This document shows, one piece after another, positions 37,640 to 45,169 of a stretch of DNA of 64,000 bases (the first letter of the stretch is position 1; each line of letters starts with the position of its first letter). The stretch is taken from contig JAJZIM010000010.1 of the NCBI GenBank assembly GCA_021810565.1, forward strand, positions 1 to 64,000, read 5' to 3'. The position numbers and the translations under genes are program-made. This DNA comes from Bacillota bacterium (lineage in GTDB: Bacteria; Bacillota; Sulfobacillia; JAJZIM01). The notes under the pieces are model-generated. The model was not told where the DNA came from. It saw only the letters and a list, made by a program, of their open reading frames with translations, and did no database searches.

Positions 37640-37822
37640 ATGCTAACTGATGACATGGCCCAGCGGGCGGAAGCCCTGCGCATGTTGGCGCGCGGCTATC
37701 AGGAACTGGAGGCCGTCACCGAACAGGAGGGGCGGGAGGGCATCATGCAGGCCAAGGCACCATGGCTGGCGGCGGAGTACAAGCTCAGCGAGGTGGACTG
37801 GGCGAATGAGCCGCCGTTGTGA
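37640..37822 (+). CDS. Small protein with WANEPPL tail
   Basis: 60 residues; ATG 8 nt after a G7 ribosome site. A short helical region (AQRAEALRMLARGYQELEAV) is followed by YKLSEVDWANEPPL. The last ten residues match the end of the initiator at 35912-36751 (YKPSDVDWANEPPL). The shared tail suggests a common binding partner, so this could be a competitor or adaptor of the initiator; alternatively it is a shortened duplicate. Confidence 0.6.
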   Translation: MLTDDMAQRAEALRMLARGYQELEAVTEQEGREGIMQAKAPWLAAEYKLSEVDWANEPPL

Positions 37823-37979
37823 CACATCAGGGGGCTTTCGTCCCTGCCCATAGTCGAGGAGAGGAGGTAAGCAGCCAAGGTACGTTGCTCTGGTTGATGT
37901 CATCACCGCCCAGGAGACCATCCTTACGTCGATGGCCCTTTTGCTGGCCGTCGACGTATACATGGACCGTTTGATGTGC

Positions 37980-38118
37980 TGGAAATATAGACACACCACG
38001 AAGCCCTGATATCACTGCGCCGGGCGGGGGTCGGGGCTTCGGGGAGTTTCCAGTCAAGCGGCCCTAATGGGCGGCTTTTTGGCGGCTTTTTGCTGACTTT
38101 GTGAGCAAGCTGTGAGCA
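37980..38118 (+). repeat. 139-bp direct repeat, copy 2
   Basis: Gap-free match to 34825-34963, including the CGAAGCCC/GGGCTTCG inverted repeat and the ending GCAAGCTGTGAGCA. The terminator hairpin carries two changes (AGCGGCCC-TAAT-GGGCGGCT) and is weaker. Together the copies bracket a 3.1-kb replication module. Confidence 0.85.
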
Positions 38119-38119
38119 C

Positions 38120-38143
38120 GGGGCTCCCTTCGGGGAGCCCCTT
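38120..38143 (+). promoter_or_regulatory. Leader hairpin with UUCG loop
   Basis: Perfect GGGGCTCCC-TTCG-GGGAGCCCC stem immediately after the repeat and 9 nt before the GGGAGG of the next gene. Confidence 0.6.
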
Positions 38144-38165
38144 AAAGTTGGGAGGCGATGGATTC

Positions 38166-38534
38166 GTGGAGGACCAAATCCGAAGTGCTTGGGATCACGG
38201 CGTGTTCTTGGCACCTGATGCCATCTTCGATGCCGCTGACATCACGTCACCGCTGGAACTCCTCGTGTACTTGTACCTGGTGCGCCGGGCGGACAAGCAA
38301 TGGCGCAGTTTCCCCAGCGCTAGCCGCATCGCCCTGGACTGCCGCGTCTCTCTCCGCACCGTGTGGAATGTGCTGTCTGCTCTAGAAGTCAAGGGCTTGT
38401 TGGCGCGTAAGGCCCACACCGACCCGAAGGGGGGCCGGGCAGCTAATCGTTACACCGTGTACCACCCCGACCGCAGGGCGCCTGGGGCAACAGGCAAGGC
38501 ACCAGCACAGGAGACGAACCACCCTACCCCGTAG
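38166..38534 (+). CDS. Winged-helix DNA-binding protein
   Basis: 122 residues; GTG at 38166 with GGGAGG 9 nt upstream. The helix-turn-helix (SPLELLVYLYLVRRAD, SFPSASRIALDCRVSLRTVWN, LSALEVKGLLARK) is of the type found in phage and plasmid initiators and resembles the N-terminal domain at 35912, without a C-terminal domain. It lies directly behind repeat copy 2. Its 3' end overlaps a convergent gene by 85 nt. Confidence 0.65.
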   Translation: MEDQIRSAWDHGVFLAPDAIFDAADITSPLELLVYLYLVRRADKQWRSFPSASRIALDCRVSLRTVWNVLSALEVKGLLARKAHTDPKGGRAANRYTVYHPDRRAPGATGKAPAQETNHPTP

Positions 38535-38860
38535 AAGTCGCCCTGAACCGCCTTACATCCAGGACACACATGCACTACATAAAACTTGCCGCTTGCTCTG
38601 GTAAACCTATTTTCAAGTAGCACACCAAAGGTTGCGGCAATATGGATAAGCGATGCATCACGGCTATATGCGAATGCACTTTCTATATCCCTAAAGCTTT
38701 CGCTGGGGTCAAAGATTAGAATGATCCGCATTGTTTGCTTACATCTATAACATTTATATCCATCTCTTATTTCGATATCCCACAGCTGTAGATCTCCACC
38801 ACACTTTGAGCACCGTTCAATTATCTTAGTGTTGTTGATGCCACTTAGCGTTCCTTCCAT
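38450..38860 (-). CDS. Zinc-ribbon hypothetical protein
   Basis: 136 residues with CSKCGG, CYRCKQ and a later CPGCK, enough Cys pairs for one or two zinc sites. Unknown function. ATG at 38860 directly follows the repressor stop (TAAATG) with GGGGG 8 nt upstream, so it is co-transcribed with the repressor. The last 28 codons overlap the convergent winged-helix gene; both frames look genuine, although one may have an extended end. More AT-rich than its neighbours. Confidence 0.6.
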   Translation of the reverse strand: MEGTLSGINNTKIIERCSKCGGDLQLWDIEIRDGYKCYRCKQTMRIILIFDPSESFRDIESAFAYSRDASLIHIAATFGVLLENRFTRASGKFYVVHVCPGCKAVQGDFYGVGWFVSCAGALPVAPGALRSGWYTV

Positions 38861-39292
38861 TTATTTTCCCCCACTTCCAGACGGAGCGTCCGCTGCTGCC
38901 TTTGCCGCCTGAAGCCCCAGGTACACGGACCAGGCGGCCCTCTCAGGGATGCCCAATTGCTTCGCCAACGCCTTGACCAGGTGGTCGGCTGGAAGGCTTT
39001 CCAAGAATTTATCCAAATCCTCGGGCTCTTGGGACCCCACTTGGATGGTGACTTGGGTCTCTTTCGGCTCGATGCCAAAAAACCACTCTATCGGTTTACC
39101 GAAGAACTGGGCCAGTTTGAACAAGTCACTGGGAGCGATGGTGCTTCTGCCCTTCTCGTAGTCGTAGATTGTTTGACCACTAGCAGACAACACCTTGCCA
39201 ACCTTTGCTTGGGACAAGCCTGCGGCCAGCCTGGCTTCGCGAAGCCTTCGGCCGATAACTACATTATCTTCCTTTTCTCTTGGGCTGGCCAC
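38861..39292 (-). CDS. XRE-family repressor
   Basis: 143 residues from GTG 39292 (AAGGTGAGG 8 nt upstream); an ATG at 39373 would add 27 residues. The N-terminal helix-turn-helix is standard: IGRRLREARLAAGLSQAKVG, then SGQTIYDYEKGRSTIAPSDL. The C-terminal part is helical. It diverges from a small HTH gene at 39421, an arrangement like the repressor/Cro switch that controls excision in integrative elements. It probably controls the promoter at 39361. Confidence 0.8.
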   Translation of the reverse strand: MASPREKEDNVVIGRRLREARLAAGLSQAKVGKVLSASGQTIYDYEKGRSTIAPSDLFKLAQFFGKPIEWFFGIEPKETQVTIQVGSQEPEDLDKFLESLPADHLVKALAKQLGIPERAAWSVYLGLQAAKAAADAPSGSGGK

Positions 39293-39360
39293 CTCTTGTA
39301 CCTCACCTTTTCCCACCCTTTTCCTCGAAACATTTTCCGCAAAAAGCAAGCCGAAACCTC

Positions 39361-39389
39361 TTGACGTGTCCATGGCATTCTCTTAAACT
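39361..39389 (+). promoter_or_regulatory. Promoter in the divergent regulatory region
   Basis: TTGACG-N17-TAAACT directed at the small HTH gene. It lies between or over the 5' end of the repressor gene, depending on the repressor start used. Confidence 0.55.
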
Positions 39390-39420
39390 ATAGGAGAACA
39401 TACTAGTAGGGGGCCTGGCC

Positions 39421-39651
39421 ATGACCAAGCGTTGGCACAAAACTAAGCTGCAGCAAGAGATCGAGGCGCAGTGGGGGAAGCCGTTGGAGCAGCTCCTGCC
39501 GGAGCTCTTCCGGCTGCACGGCTCCATGCCGAAGGTGGCGGACGCCCTGGGCATAGCCTACACCACCGCCTACTACTGGGGGCGGCGATACGGCATTGTC
39601 CGTTACGACCCGCCGAGGGTGAGGTTCCCGCTGGAGAAATCCAGCGGTTAG
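39421..39651 (+). CDS. Small helix-turn-helix protein
   Basis: 76 residues; GGGGG lies 7 nt before the ATG. A single HTH (LEQLLPELFRLHGS, MPKVADALGIAYTTAYYWGRRY) suggests a DNA-binding regulator acting opposite the XRE repressor. Confidence 0.65.
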   Translation: MTKRWHKTKLQQEIEAQWGKPLEQLLPELFRLHGSMPKVADALGIAYTTAYYWGRRYGIVRYDPPRVRFPLEKSSG

Positions 39652-39827
39652 AGCCGTTTCACCCTGGCGGGCTTTTCTAACCGCTACTGTTCTTCTACCA
39701 CCAAAATCTCGCAAGGGAGGGATGCCCACACCCCTGTCCCCCGGTGCCCAACAACCGCATGTGAGAGCCGTGGCCGGCGCACCCGCTGGAGCTGCGTGGT
39801 AAGTCACCCCACAGGGGAGGGATAGGT

Positions 39828-40235
39828 ATGCCCCGACACCGGCGACACCGCATCGAAACCAGGCCCACACACATGGCCAGGATCAAGGTGTACTGGCCCT
39901 ACGAGTGGGGCGGCGCGCGGTGTCTATGGTCCTGGCCTCTCTACTACGCCCGTTTGGCTGCGGGGAACGGCATAGCGTCATGGTGCAGCGTGCGGGACCT
40001 GGTGGTCCAGCCGCTGCCGATGGAGCCGGTTTGGGATGATCCCTACGCCGGCGTGGTGCTGCATGGCGCCGCTTTGGATAACGAGGCCGTGGATTTGCCC
40101 ATCCCGCGCGCGTGGCTGGAGCGGGAACTGCGGCGCGGCGCGGCGGCGGCCATCCTGTTGGCGCTGCTTGACGTGACGCCCACGGTGCAAAGCTGGCATC
40201 ATCGCGGCGGGTGCGGCGGCATAAGCCGCGGCTGA
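39828..40235 (+). CDS. Hypothetical element protein
   Basis: 135 residues, no recognised domain. GGGGAGGG lies upstream of the ATG. The N terminus is Arg/His-rich, then aromatic segments (YWPYEWGGARCLWSWPLYYARL) that do not form a clear membrane helix, and a helical C-terminal part. The 176 nt before it show no strong promoter. Confidence 0.5.
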   Translation: MPRHRRHRIETRPTHMARIKVYWPYEWGGARCLWSWPLYYARLAAGNGIASWCSVRDLVVQPLPMEPVWDDPYAGVVLHGAALDNEAVDLPIPRAWLERELRRGAAAAILLALLDVTPTVQSWHHRGGCGGISRG

Positions 40236-40253
40236 CTTATAGGAGGTGGTCTC

Positions 40254-40592
40254 ATGGATCGCTGGGAACTGGGCGAGAGGGCGCAGCGGGCGGTCATGGC
40301 CAGGCTTGTGGCCATGGGCGTGAAGCCCGCAGTGTTCAGGATAGGCGCCAACGATCCCTATTTCGGAAGGCGCGTCGACTGGGAAGCCACGGCGCAGGTC
40401 ATCCGTGAAACGCTCACCGAAGGCGGCTTCGACGGGCGGGAGGAGAAGGCGAAGATGCTGGCCGACCACTGCATGGTGCTCGCAACGCATCCAGACGTCA
40501 TGCCCATTCAGGTCGAGCCCCCGCCTGAGCCGGATCATGGTGCGCTGCTGGCACTCTTGACTGACGATCTTGAACCGGGGGGGCGGACGTGA
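40254..40592 (+). CDS. VDWEAT-family element protein, copy 1
   Basis: 112 residues; AGGAGGTGG upstream of ATG. Paralogue of the protein at 56707-57012: both have a helical start (RAQRAVMARLVAMGV / NAQWAVVERLRAIGV), P-VFRI, a GRRVDWEATAQV / GGRVDWEATAAL block, and LADHCMVLATHPDVMP / LADACMTLATHPDVFP. Function unknown; the two copies lie at opposite ends of the visible element, one next to regulators and one inside the transfer cluster. Confidence 0.65.
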   Translation: MDRWELGERAQRAVMARLVAMGVKPAVFRIGANDPYFGRRVDWEATAQVIRETLTEGGFDGREEKAKMLADHCMVLATHPDVMPIQVEPPPEPDHGALLALLTDDLEPGGRT

Positions 40593-40620
40593 TATGCTCA
40601 GGATGAAGGAGGTTGAGCGC

Positions 40621-40989
40621 ATGTCCGCGGTGAACGAAGGTTTGAGGTGGTACGAGAGATTTCTCGCTCCGCGCTTAGAAAACATCAGCGGCCAGATATC
40701 CAGTCTACAGAACAGAACAGACGACTTGATCAAGCGTTTGGATGAGCAGGCAACGACCATTCGCCGTGAGACAGACTTGAGCCGTAATGAACTTGTTGCG
40801 AAGATTGAGAAGGTAGAAACGGTAACTGCGGCAAATTCTGAGAACCTCAATAGGCGCCTAGACGACCTGCGATCCGAAATCCGAACGTACAACGACAACA
40901 TAACAGCTCAGATGCAGTATCTGCTCCATCTTCTCACCAAGTCTCGGGACTTCGGTCCGTCCGAACCCGATCTGGACCTGGACAGGTAG
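40621..40989 (+). CDS. Coiled-coil protein with acidic DR tail
   Basis: 122 residues; AAGGAGGT lies 7 nt before the ATG at 40621. A long coiled coil covers most of the chain (NISGQISSLQNRTDDLIKRL, NRRLDDLRSEIRTYND). The C terminus EPDLDLDR belongs to the acidic Asp-Arg tail group. Ends in a strong terminator. Confidence 0.65.
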   Translation: MSAVNEGLRWYERFLAPRLENISGQISSLQNRTDDLIKRLDEQATTIRRETDLSRNELVAKIEKVETVTAANSENLNRRLDDLRSEIRTYNDNITAQMQYLLHLLTKSRDFGPSEPDLDLDR

Positions 40990-41013
40990 GCCCGCCACAA
41001 CCGGCGGGCCTTT
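40989..41013 (+). terminator. Rho-independent terminator
   Basis: GGCCCGCC-ACAACC-GGCGGGCC followed by TTT, overlapping the stop codon of the coiled-coil gene. Confidence 0.7.
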
Positions 41014-41107
41014 CCCGTTCCCGCAGGCTCTCGCCCCCTGCGGCCGGCTCCGGCCATGCGGGGCGGCGGCCTGCTTCTCGCCGCCGGCGCCCCATCCTTC
41101 TCACTGG

Positions 41108-41129
41108 GCGGCTCCCTTCGGGGGGCCGC
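41108..41129 (+). promoter_or_regulatory. Leader hairpin before a 28-codon gene
   Basis: Nine-base-pair stem GCGGCTCCC-TTCG-GGGGGCCGC (one G-U), ending 14 nt before GAGAGGAGG. Same design as the hairpins at 35863 and 38120. Confidence 0.55.
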
Positions 41130-41158
41130 TCACCCTTTTGCCGAGAGGAGGCACTGCC

Positions 41159-41245
41159 ATGCTGAGAACCGACCTGCGAGAATGGGGAGTCTTCCACAGC
41201 TATCACCGCCGCGGCGGGACCGGAGGCATGGCGGTGGAGTCGTAG
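41159..41245 (+). CDS. Very small protein (28 residues)
   Basis: ATG with GAGAGGAGG 7 nt upstream; encodes MLRTDLREWGVFHSYHRRGG followed by TGGMAVES and a TAG stop. It could be a leader peptide or small regulator. Support is only the strong ribosome site and the preceding hairpin. Confidence 0.4.
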   Translation: MLRTDLREWGVFHSYHRRGGTGGMAVES

Positions 41246-41597
41246 GCCCTCGCCCCGCACGGCCCACCGGGCTGCGGGGGGCGGGAGGAGGGGGTTGTTC
41301 CCGCGAGGCCCCCGGCGGCGTGGGCCTACCAGCCCATTGGCCGGGACAAGCCTTGCGGGGCGGCTGGCGGCAGCGGTCGGCGATGGCGTGGTAGTGCCGG
41401 AGACCGCATTGCGCCGGCTCAGGCTGCGGCAACGCCCACCACAATCGGGCGCCCGCAGTGGACTGGCTCCCAGGCTTTGCGAATGGGCGGTTCCCTAGGG
41501 GGGCCGCCCTTTCTACTACCGGGAGCACCTGCGCCTGGTGGCTTCGGCGCGGACCGGCTGATGCCGTATTTCGCGCGAAACAAAGGAGGGCTTCGAC
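41246..41597 (+). other. Spacer before parB with a possible small gene and a hairpin
   Basis: A TTG frame at 41295-41498 (67 codons, GGGAGGAGGGGG just upstream) may be a small basic protein, but no family is recognised. An 11-bp hairpin GGGCGGTTCCC-TAG-GGGGGCCGCCC with two G-U pairs spans 41485-41509 at the end of that frame and is followed by TTTCT. The AAAGGAGGG of parB follows about 75 nt later. Confidence 0.4.
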
Positions 41598-43058
41598 ATG
41601 GCGATGACAGCGGCACAGATCGAGGAGAGGACGCCCGCCGGCCCCGGGGAGATGCTCCACCTGGCGGCGGCGGAAATCCGGGTTACGGGCAACGTCCGCA
41701 AGGCCTTCGACCAGGCCGCGCTTGAGGAACTGGCGGCCGACATCCGGATCCACGGCATCATTCAGCCCCTGGTGGTGCGCAACGGCGACGACGGCTACGA
41801 GCTGATCGCGGGGGAGCGCCGGCTGCGGGCGGCCAAGCTGGCGGGACTGGAGACGGTGCCGGCCCGGGTGATGGAAGTCACCGCGGCCGTGGCAGCCGAG
41901 ATGCAGCTGGTGGAGAACCTGCAGCGCCAGGACCTGTCGCCCATCGAGGAGGCCTTGGGTTTCCGGCAACTGATGGACAAGGCCGGCCTGTCGCAAAAGG
42001 AGCTGGCCGCGAAGATCGGCAAGAGCCAGCCCTACGTGGCCAACCGGCTATGGCTGTTGCGCCTGCCCGAGCGCCTCAAGGAGTACGTGTCGGCGTCCAC
42101 GCTGACCCCCGCCCACATGAACGAGTTGCACAAGCTGGACGCCAAACCGGAGCTGATGGAGCGGGTAGCCCAAGACGTGGTGCGCAGGCAGCTGAACGTC
42201 AAAAGCACCTCCGAGGCGGTGGACTCCCTCATTCGCCAAAGCGGGCGGCCGCTCTATTCCGACGCCGGATATTCGACTACCCCCAAATTCGATTTCAAGG
42301 CCGAGTGCGAGACCACAAAGTGCAAGCTCAGGGCGCCGGCGGAGGCGTGGGACGGGAAGACGCATCCCTTCTGCCTTGACCCGGTTTGCTGGGAAAACAA
42401 GCAGCAGGTTGTCGAGGCGGCGGCCTTGGAAAAGCGCAAGGCTGACATCCTCGCCGATGATCCCACCCTGGCGGCGGTGCTGGTCGTGCCGGGGGATGAT
42501 CCGGAGGCCGCGGAGGGCGAACGACTTTGGGATCGCGATATGAGGGAGGATTGCGCCGCGCAACGCTGTCCCCGCATGCGGCTGTTCCTGACACCGAACG
42601 GTTTGCCGCCGCAACCCGTTTGCCTCGATCCGGCGTGCTATTCCAAAAGATGTCTCGAAATCGCGGAGCGCCTGCGCGCGGAGCGCCTGCGCACGGAGAC
42701 GCAGACACGCCAGGCGCAGGAGGCTGCCGCGGCCATGTGGGCGGCCGAGCCCGGACCCCAGCGCCTCCGGTTCCTGGCAGTCAACACGGTCCGGGACATA
42801 TGGATGGTTGCCCAATGGTTGCCCGGGTTCTATGCCCGGCACCAGTGGCCGCTTCCTTCCGACTACTCGGACACCGCCACCGGCTACGCTCCCAAGGAGG
42901 CGCTGGTGAAGGACTTCAGGCGCCGCCTCGCGACAATCGGCGACGAGGCCGTGCTTTGGGAGGCCCTGCTCTTGACGCACCTGCACTCCCCCTCATGTGC
43001 CGGCCGGCATCACCTGGGCCTGAAGCCTGCCGGGAAGCAGGAGGCCCCGGAGGAGTAG
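41598..43058 (+). CDS. ParB/Spo0J-family partition protein with Cys-rich C terminus
   Basis: 486 residues; AAAGGAGGG before the ATG. N-terminal ParB nuclease-like/CTPase domain (NVRKAFDQAALEELAADI, then HGIIQPLVVR, IAGERRLRAAKLAGL, MQLVENLQRQDLSPIEEA) and the central HTH (LSQKELAAKIGKSQPYVANR). The C-terminal half has a duplicated Cys module, KCKL---PFCLDPVCWENK and RCPRM---PVCLDPACYSK, likely two zinc sites, which standard ParB lacks. No ParA partner is adjacent; the downstream genes are ParM/ParR-like, so it may be a regulator or DNA-binding adaptor. Confidence 0.82.
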   Translation: MAMTAAQIEERTPAGPGEMLHLAAAEIRVTGNVRKAFDQAALEELAADIRIHGIIQPLVVRNGDDGYELIAGERRLRAAKLAGLETVPARVMEVTAAVAAEMQLVENLQRQDLSPIEEALGFRQLMDKAGLSQKELAAKIGKSQPYVANRLWLLRLPERLKEYVSASTLTPAHMNELHKLDAKPELMERVAQDVVRRQLNVKSTSEAVDSLIRQSGRPLYSDAGYSTTPKFDFKAECETTKCKLRAPAEAWDGKTHPFCLDPVCWENKQQVVEAAALEKRKADILADDPTLAAVLVVPGDDPEAAEGERLWDRDMREDCAAQRCPRMRLFLTPNGLPPQPVCLDPACYSKRCLEIAERLRAERLRTETQTRQAQEAAAAMWAAEPGPQRLRFLAVNTVRDIWMVAQWLPGFYARHQWPLPSDYSDTATGYAPKEALVKDFRRRLATIGDEAVLWEALLLTHLHSPSCAGRHHLGLKPAGKQEAPEE

Positions 43059-43141
43059 CGATCCGGCCGGGGCCGTCCAGGAATCTCCACTCTTCTTCCG
43101 ACCTTGGTGGCTCCGGCACCCAACACTAAGGAGGCCGCATC

Positions 43142-44107
43142 ATGCACATAGTAGCTGTGGATATCGGCTATGGCGATGCCAAGGTGGTGGGCGCGGACGG
43201 GCGCCGCCACAGTTTTCCCAGCCGCTGGGCGCCGCACCGGACGGCCGCCTGGGGTATAGGCGCCACGGCCAAGGTGCTCACCCTGGACGGCGGGGAGCCT
43301 TTCGTCGTGGGCCAAGGCGCCGACGGGCTGCCCGCCTGCCGGGAGCCGCAGTCCGACGGGCGGCTGTCCGACCCCGCCACCCTGCCGTTGCTGGCGGCGG
43401 CGCTGTCCGTCGCCAGGCTCCCCGACGGCGCGGAGGTGGCCTTGGGGAGCGGGCTGCCGCTCGGTTCATATGACCTGGAGGCCCCCGCCGCCAGGGAGGC
43501 CCTTCGGGGGCGCACCCTCGCCATAGGCGCGGGCAAGGAGTTACGCCAGGTGACGATCCGCCGCGTGGTGCTCCGCCCGCAGGGCGTGGGCGCGGCCCTG
43601 CACCTTGTCGCCTCCGGGTGGCTTCGCGCCCGAAGCGGCCTGGTGCTGATTCTAGACGTGGGCAGCCGCACCACGGACGTGCTGGTGCTCCACGCCCGCA
43701 CCTTGGAGCCAATTGCGGAGTTGAGTGGCAGCTTGGCCTTGGGCGTGGGTGACGCGGCGGCGGCCTTGGCCCAAGAGATAGCTACCCAGGCGGGCTTCGT
43801 CCCGCCTGCCGCCTTGGCACGGGAAGCCCTGGCCCGGGAGGCCGTCTATCGCGGCAAGACCTACGGCGGTGCGAAGGCCGCCGCGCCTCACCTGGACGTC
43901 CTGGCCGGCAGGATCACGGACGGCCTCCGGGCCATGCTACGCGAGGCCCTGGACGCCGTGGCCGCCCTGGCCCTTGTGGGCGGCGGGGCTGTCCTGCTGG
44001 CCGACCGGCTGGCGGATCTGCCCGGTGAGCGAGTGAGGTGCCCCGCGGCAGATATGCCCTTCGCGAACGCCCTGGGCTACCGCCTGGCGGCGCAAGGGGG
44101 GCGGTAG
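43142..44107 (+). CDS. ParM/StbA-like actin-family ATPase
   Basis: 321 residues; TAAGGAGG before the ATG. Actin-fold motifs: phosphate 1 VDIGYGDAKVV, phosphate 2 LILDVGSRTTDVLVL and the late adenosine motif ALVGGGAVLL. It resembles plasmid segregation ATPases that form filaments pushing plasmid copies apart. The following small gene is a candidate ParR. A truncated copy of the 3' end lies at 35072. Confidence 0.8.
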   Translation: MHIVAVDIGYGDAKVVGADGRRHSFPSRWAPHRTAAWGIGATAKVLTLDGGEPFVVGQGADGLPACREPQSDGRLSDPATLPLLAAALSVARLPDGAEVALGSGLPLGSYDLEAPAAREALRGRTLAIGAGKELRQVTIRRVVLRPQGVGAALHLVASGWLRARSGLVLILDVGSRTTDVLVLHARTLEPIAELSGSLALGVGDAAAALAQEIATQAGFVPPAALAREALAREAVYRGKTYGGAKAAAPHLDVLAGRITDGLRAMLREALDAVAALALVGGGAVLLADRLADLPGERVRCPAADMPFANALGYRLAAQGGR

Positions 44108-44109
44108 CC

Positions 44110-44367
44110 ATGCCCCGCCCCCGCGCCGGTGGTGTGCGTGTTCTCCTCCGGGTGCCCGCCGGTACCCTGCTGCATGAGTACCTGGCCACCGTACCCGCAC
44201 ATAGCAGAGGCGCGGCGTTGGCCCAGCTGGCGGCGGCTGGCCTTGCCGTGCTGCGGGGTGGGCTGTCCTCAGGCCCCGCGGAAATGCAGGCTTGCCAACC
44301 AGAGTCCGACCCGGACCTGGACGCGAAGCTGGCTGCGATCCAGGGGCCTTGGGCCAACGACGACTAA
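44110..44367 (+). CDS. ParR-like ribbon-helix-helix protein
   Basis: 85 residues; GGGGGG before the ATG, 2 nt after the parM stop. A basic N terminus, a strand VRVLLRVPAG and two helices (LLHEYLATVP, SRGAALAQLAAAGLAVL) fit a ribbon-helix-helix fold. The acidic C terminus (DPDLDAKLAAIQG to NDD) could contact ParM. The same pairing survives in the 35072 relic. Followed directly by an inverted repeat that may be its binding site. Confidence 0.55.
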   Translation: MPRPRAGGVRVLLRVPAGTLLHEYLATVPAHSRGAALAQLAAAGLAVLRGGLSSGPAEMQACQPESDPDLDAKLAAIQGPWANDD

Positions 44368-44374
44368 ACGACGC

Positions 44375-44402
44375 GGAAACGACGTCAAAACGCATCGTTT
44401 CC
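44375..44402 (+). repeat. Inverted/direct repeat after the parMR pair, candidate centromere
   Basis: GGAAACGA and TCGTTTCC form a perfect 8-bp inverted repeat 12 nt apart, and AACGACG occurs twice nearby (one straddles the parR stop). Location next to a ParR-like gene suggests a parC-type site, though known parC sites usually lie upstream of parM and have more iterons. Confidence 0.35.
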
Positions 44403-44579
44403 CCTTCTCCAGGAATAACGGTGCGCGTTGTGCACCACTTCCGCACAATAAATGCCGACGCGGCTTAGAGCCGTGCGGCTTTAAACGGTGTCCCTTGGGG
44501 CCATGGCCAGGAGGGGGCCGGTCCTGTGCCGGCTCTCCTTGGGCAGTACGCCCTGGAGACTCTGAGGAGGCTTGATCTC

Positions 44580-44894
44580 ATGCCCAAGTTAGACCACAAA
44601 CTTACCCACTGGCTTAATCATGAAGTATATCCCCACCTGACGCATGAAGCAGTCTTTGGCGATCTTACCGGCTTCACCAAGGCTCAATTCGGAGAGAGTT
44701 GGTACGCCGACTGTCCTGTTTGCCACCGCTTAGCTACATTTTATATGCTCTCACACCGCCAGGTTGGCCAGTGCAATTCATGTGGTCGCGTGGTCGGCTG
44801 GTTCGGGTACATCCGTCGTAGGTATGGGTCCGATCAGGCTGCAATAACTGCGATTGCCGAATTGGCTGGGGTGAACACCAGACCGGAACCATAA
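44580..44894 (+). CDS. Zinc-ribbon protein, CHC2/primase-like
   Basis: 104 residues; AGGAGG lies 9 nt before the ATG. The pattern YADCPVCHR---FYMLSHRQVGQCNSCGR resembles the zinc ribbon of DnaG-type primases, without catalytic domain. Possibly a DNA-binding accessory in replication or transfer. More AT-rich than neighbours. Confidence 0.55.
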   Translation: MPKLDHKLTHWLNHEVYPHLTHEAVFGDLTGFTKAQFGESWYADCPVCHRLATFYMLSHRQVGQCNSCGRVVGWFGYIRRRYGSDQAAITAIAELAGVNTRPEP

Positions 44895-44900
44895 TCCCCC

Positions 44901-44935
44901 GGTGCGCAGGAGGGCGTTCCCCTGCGCACCCTTCC
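44901..44935 (+). terminator. Terminator upstream of the putative oriT
   Basis: Perfect 10-bp stem GGTGCGCAGG/CCTGCGCACC with a 10-nt loop, followed by CTTCCC. It ends the transcript before the oriT-like region. Confidence 0.55.
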
Positions 44936-45005
44936 CACTCCCCCTAGCCCCCTCGCCCATGCCCCTAGGGGGTACCGGACAGACTCAGGGCGCCGACCCC
45001 CTCCC

Positions 45006-45085
45006 GGCTACTGCGTAGCCACCCTCCCCCTTTCTGGGGAGGATACAGGATAAGAGGTGCTCCCACACAAGCGGCAATGCCGCTT
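45006..45085. other. Candidate oriT
   Basis: Noncoding stretch directly upstream of the relaxosome genes with three nested inverted repeats: GGCTAC-TGC-GTAGCC (45006-45020), CTCCCC/GGGGAG (45024-45041) and AAGCGGCA-A-TGCCGCTT (45069-45085). Between them, GGATAAGAGGTGCTCCC recalls the TAAGTGCGCCCT nick region of MobP-type origins, but the match is loose. Position and repeats fit an origin of transfer. Confidence 0.5.
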
Positions 45086-45169
45086 GGTATCACGCTTTCG
45101 CATGGGTAGACCATCCTGCCTATGGGCCTACTTTGGGCCTTTGCCAATTCTTCCCCAGGAGGTAATCTG

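Noticed and set aside
37870-38010. Short hydrophobic frame (VDVITAQETILTSMALLLAV) that might be a holin-like peptide
   Set aside because: No start codon lies at a usable distance from the nearby GGAGG and the frame runs into the direct repeat; not supported as a gene.
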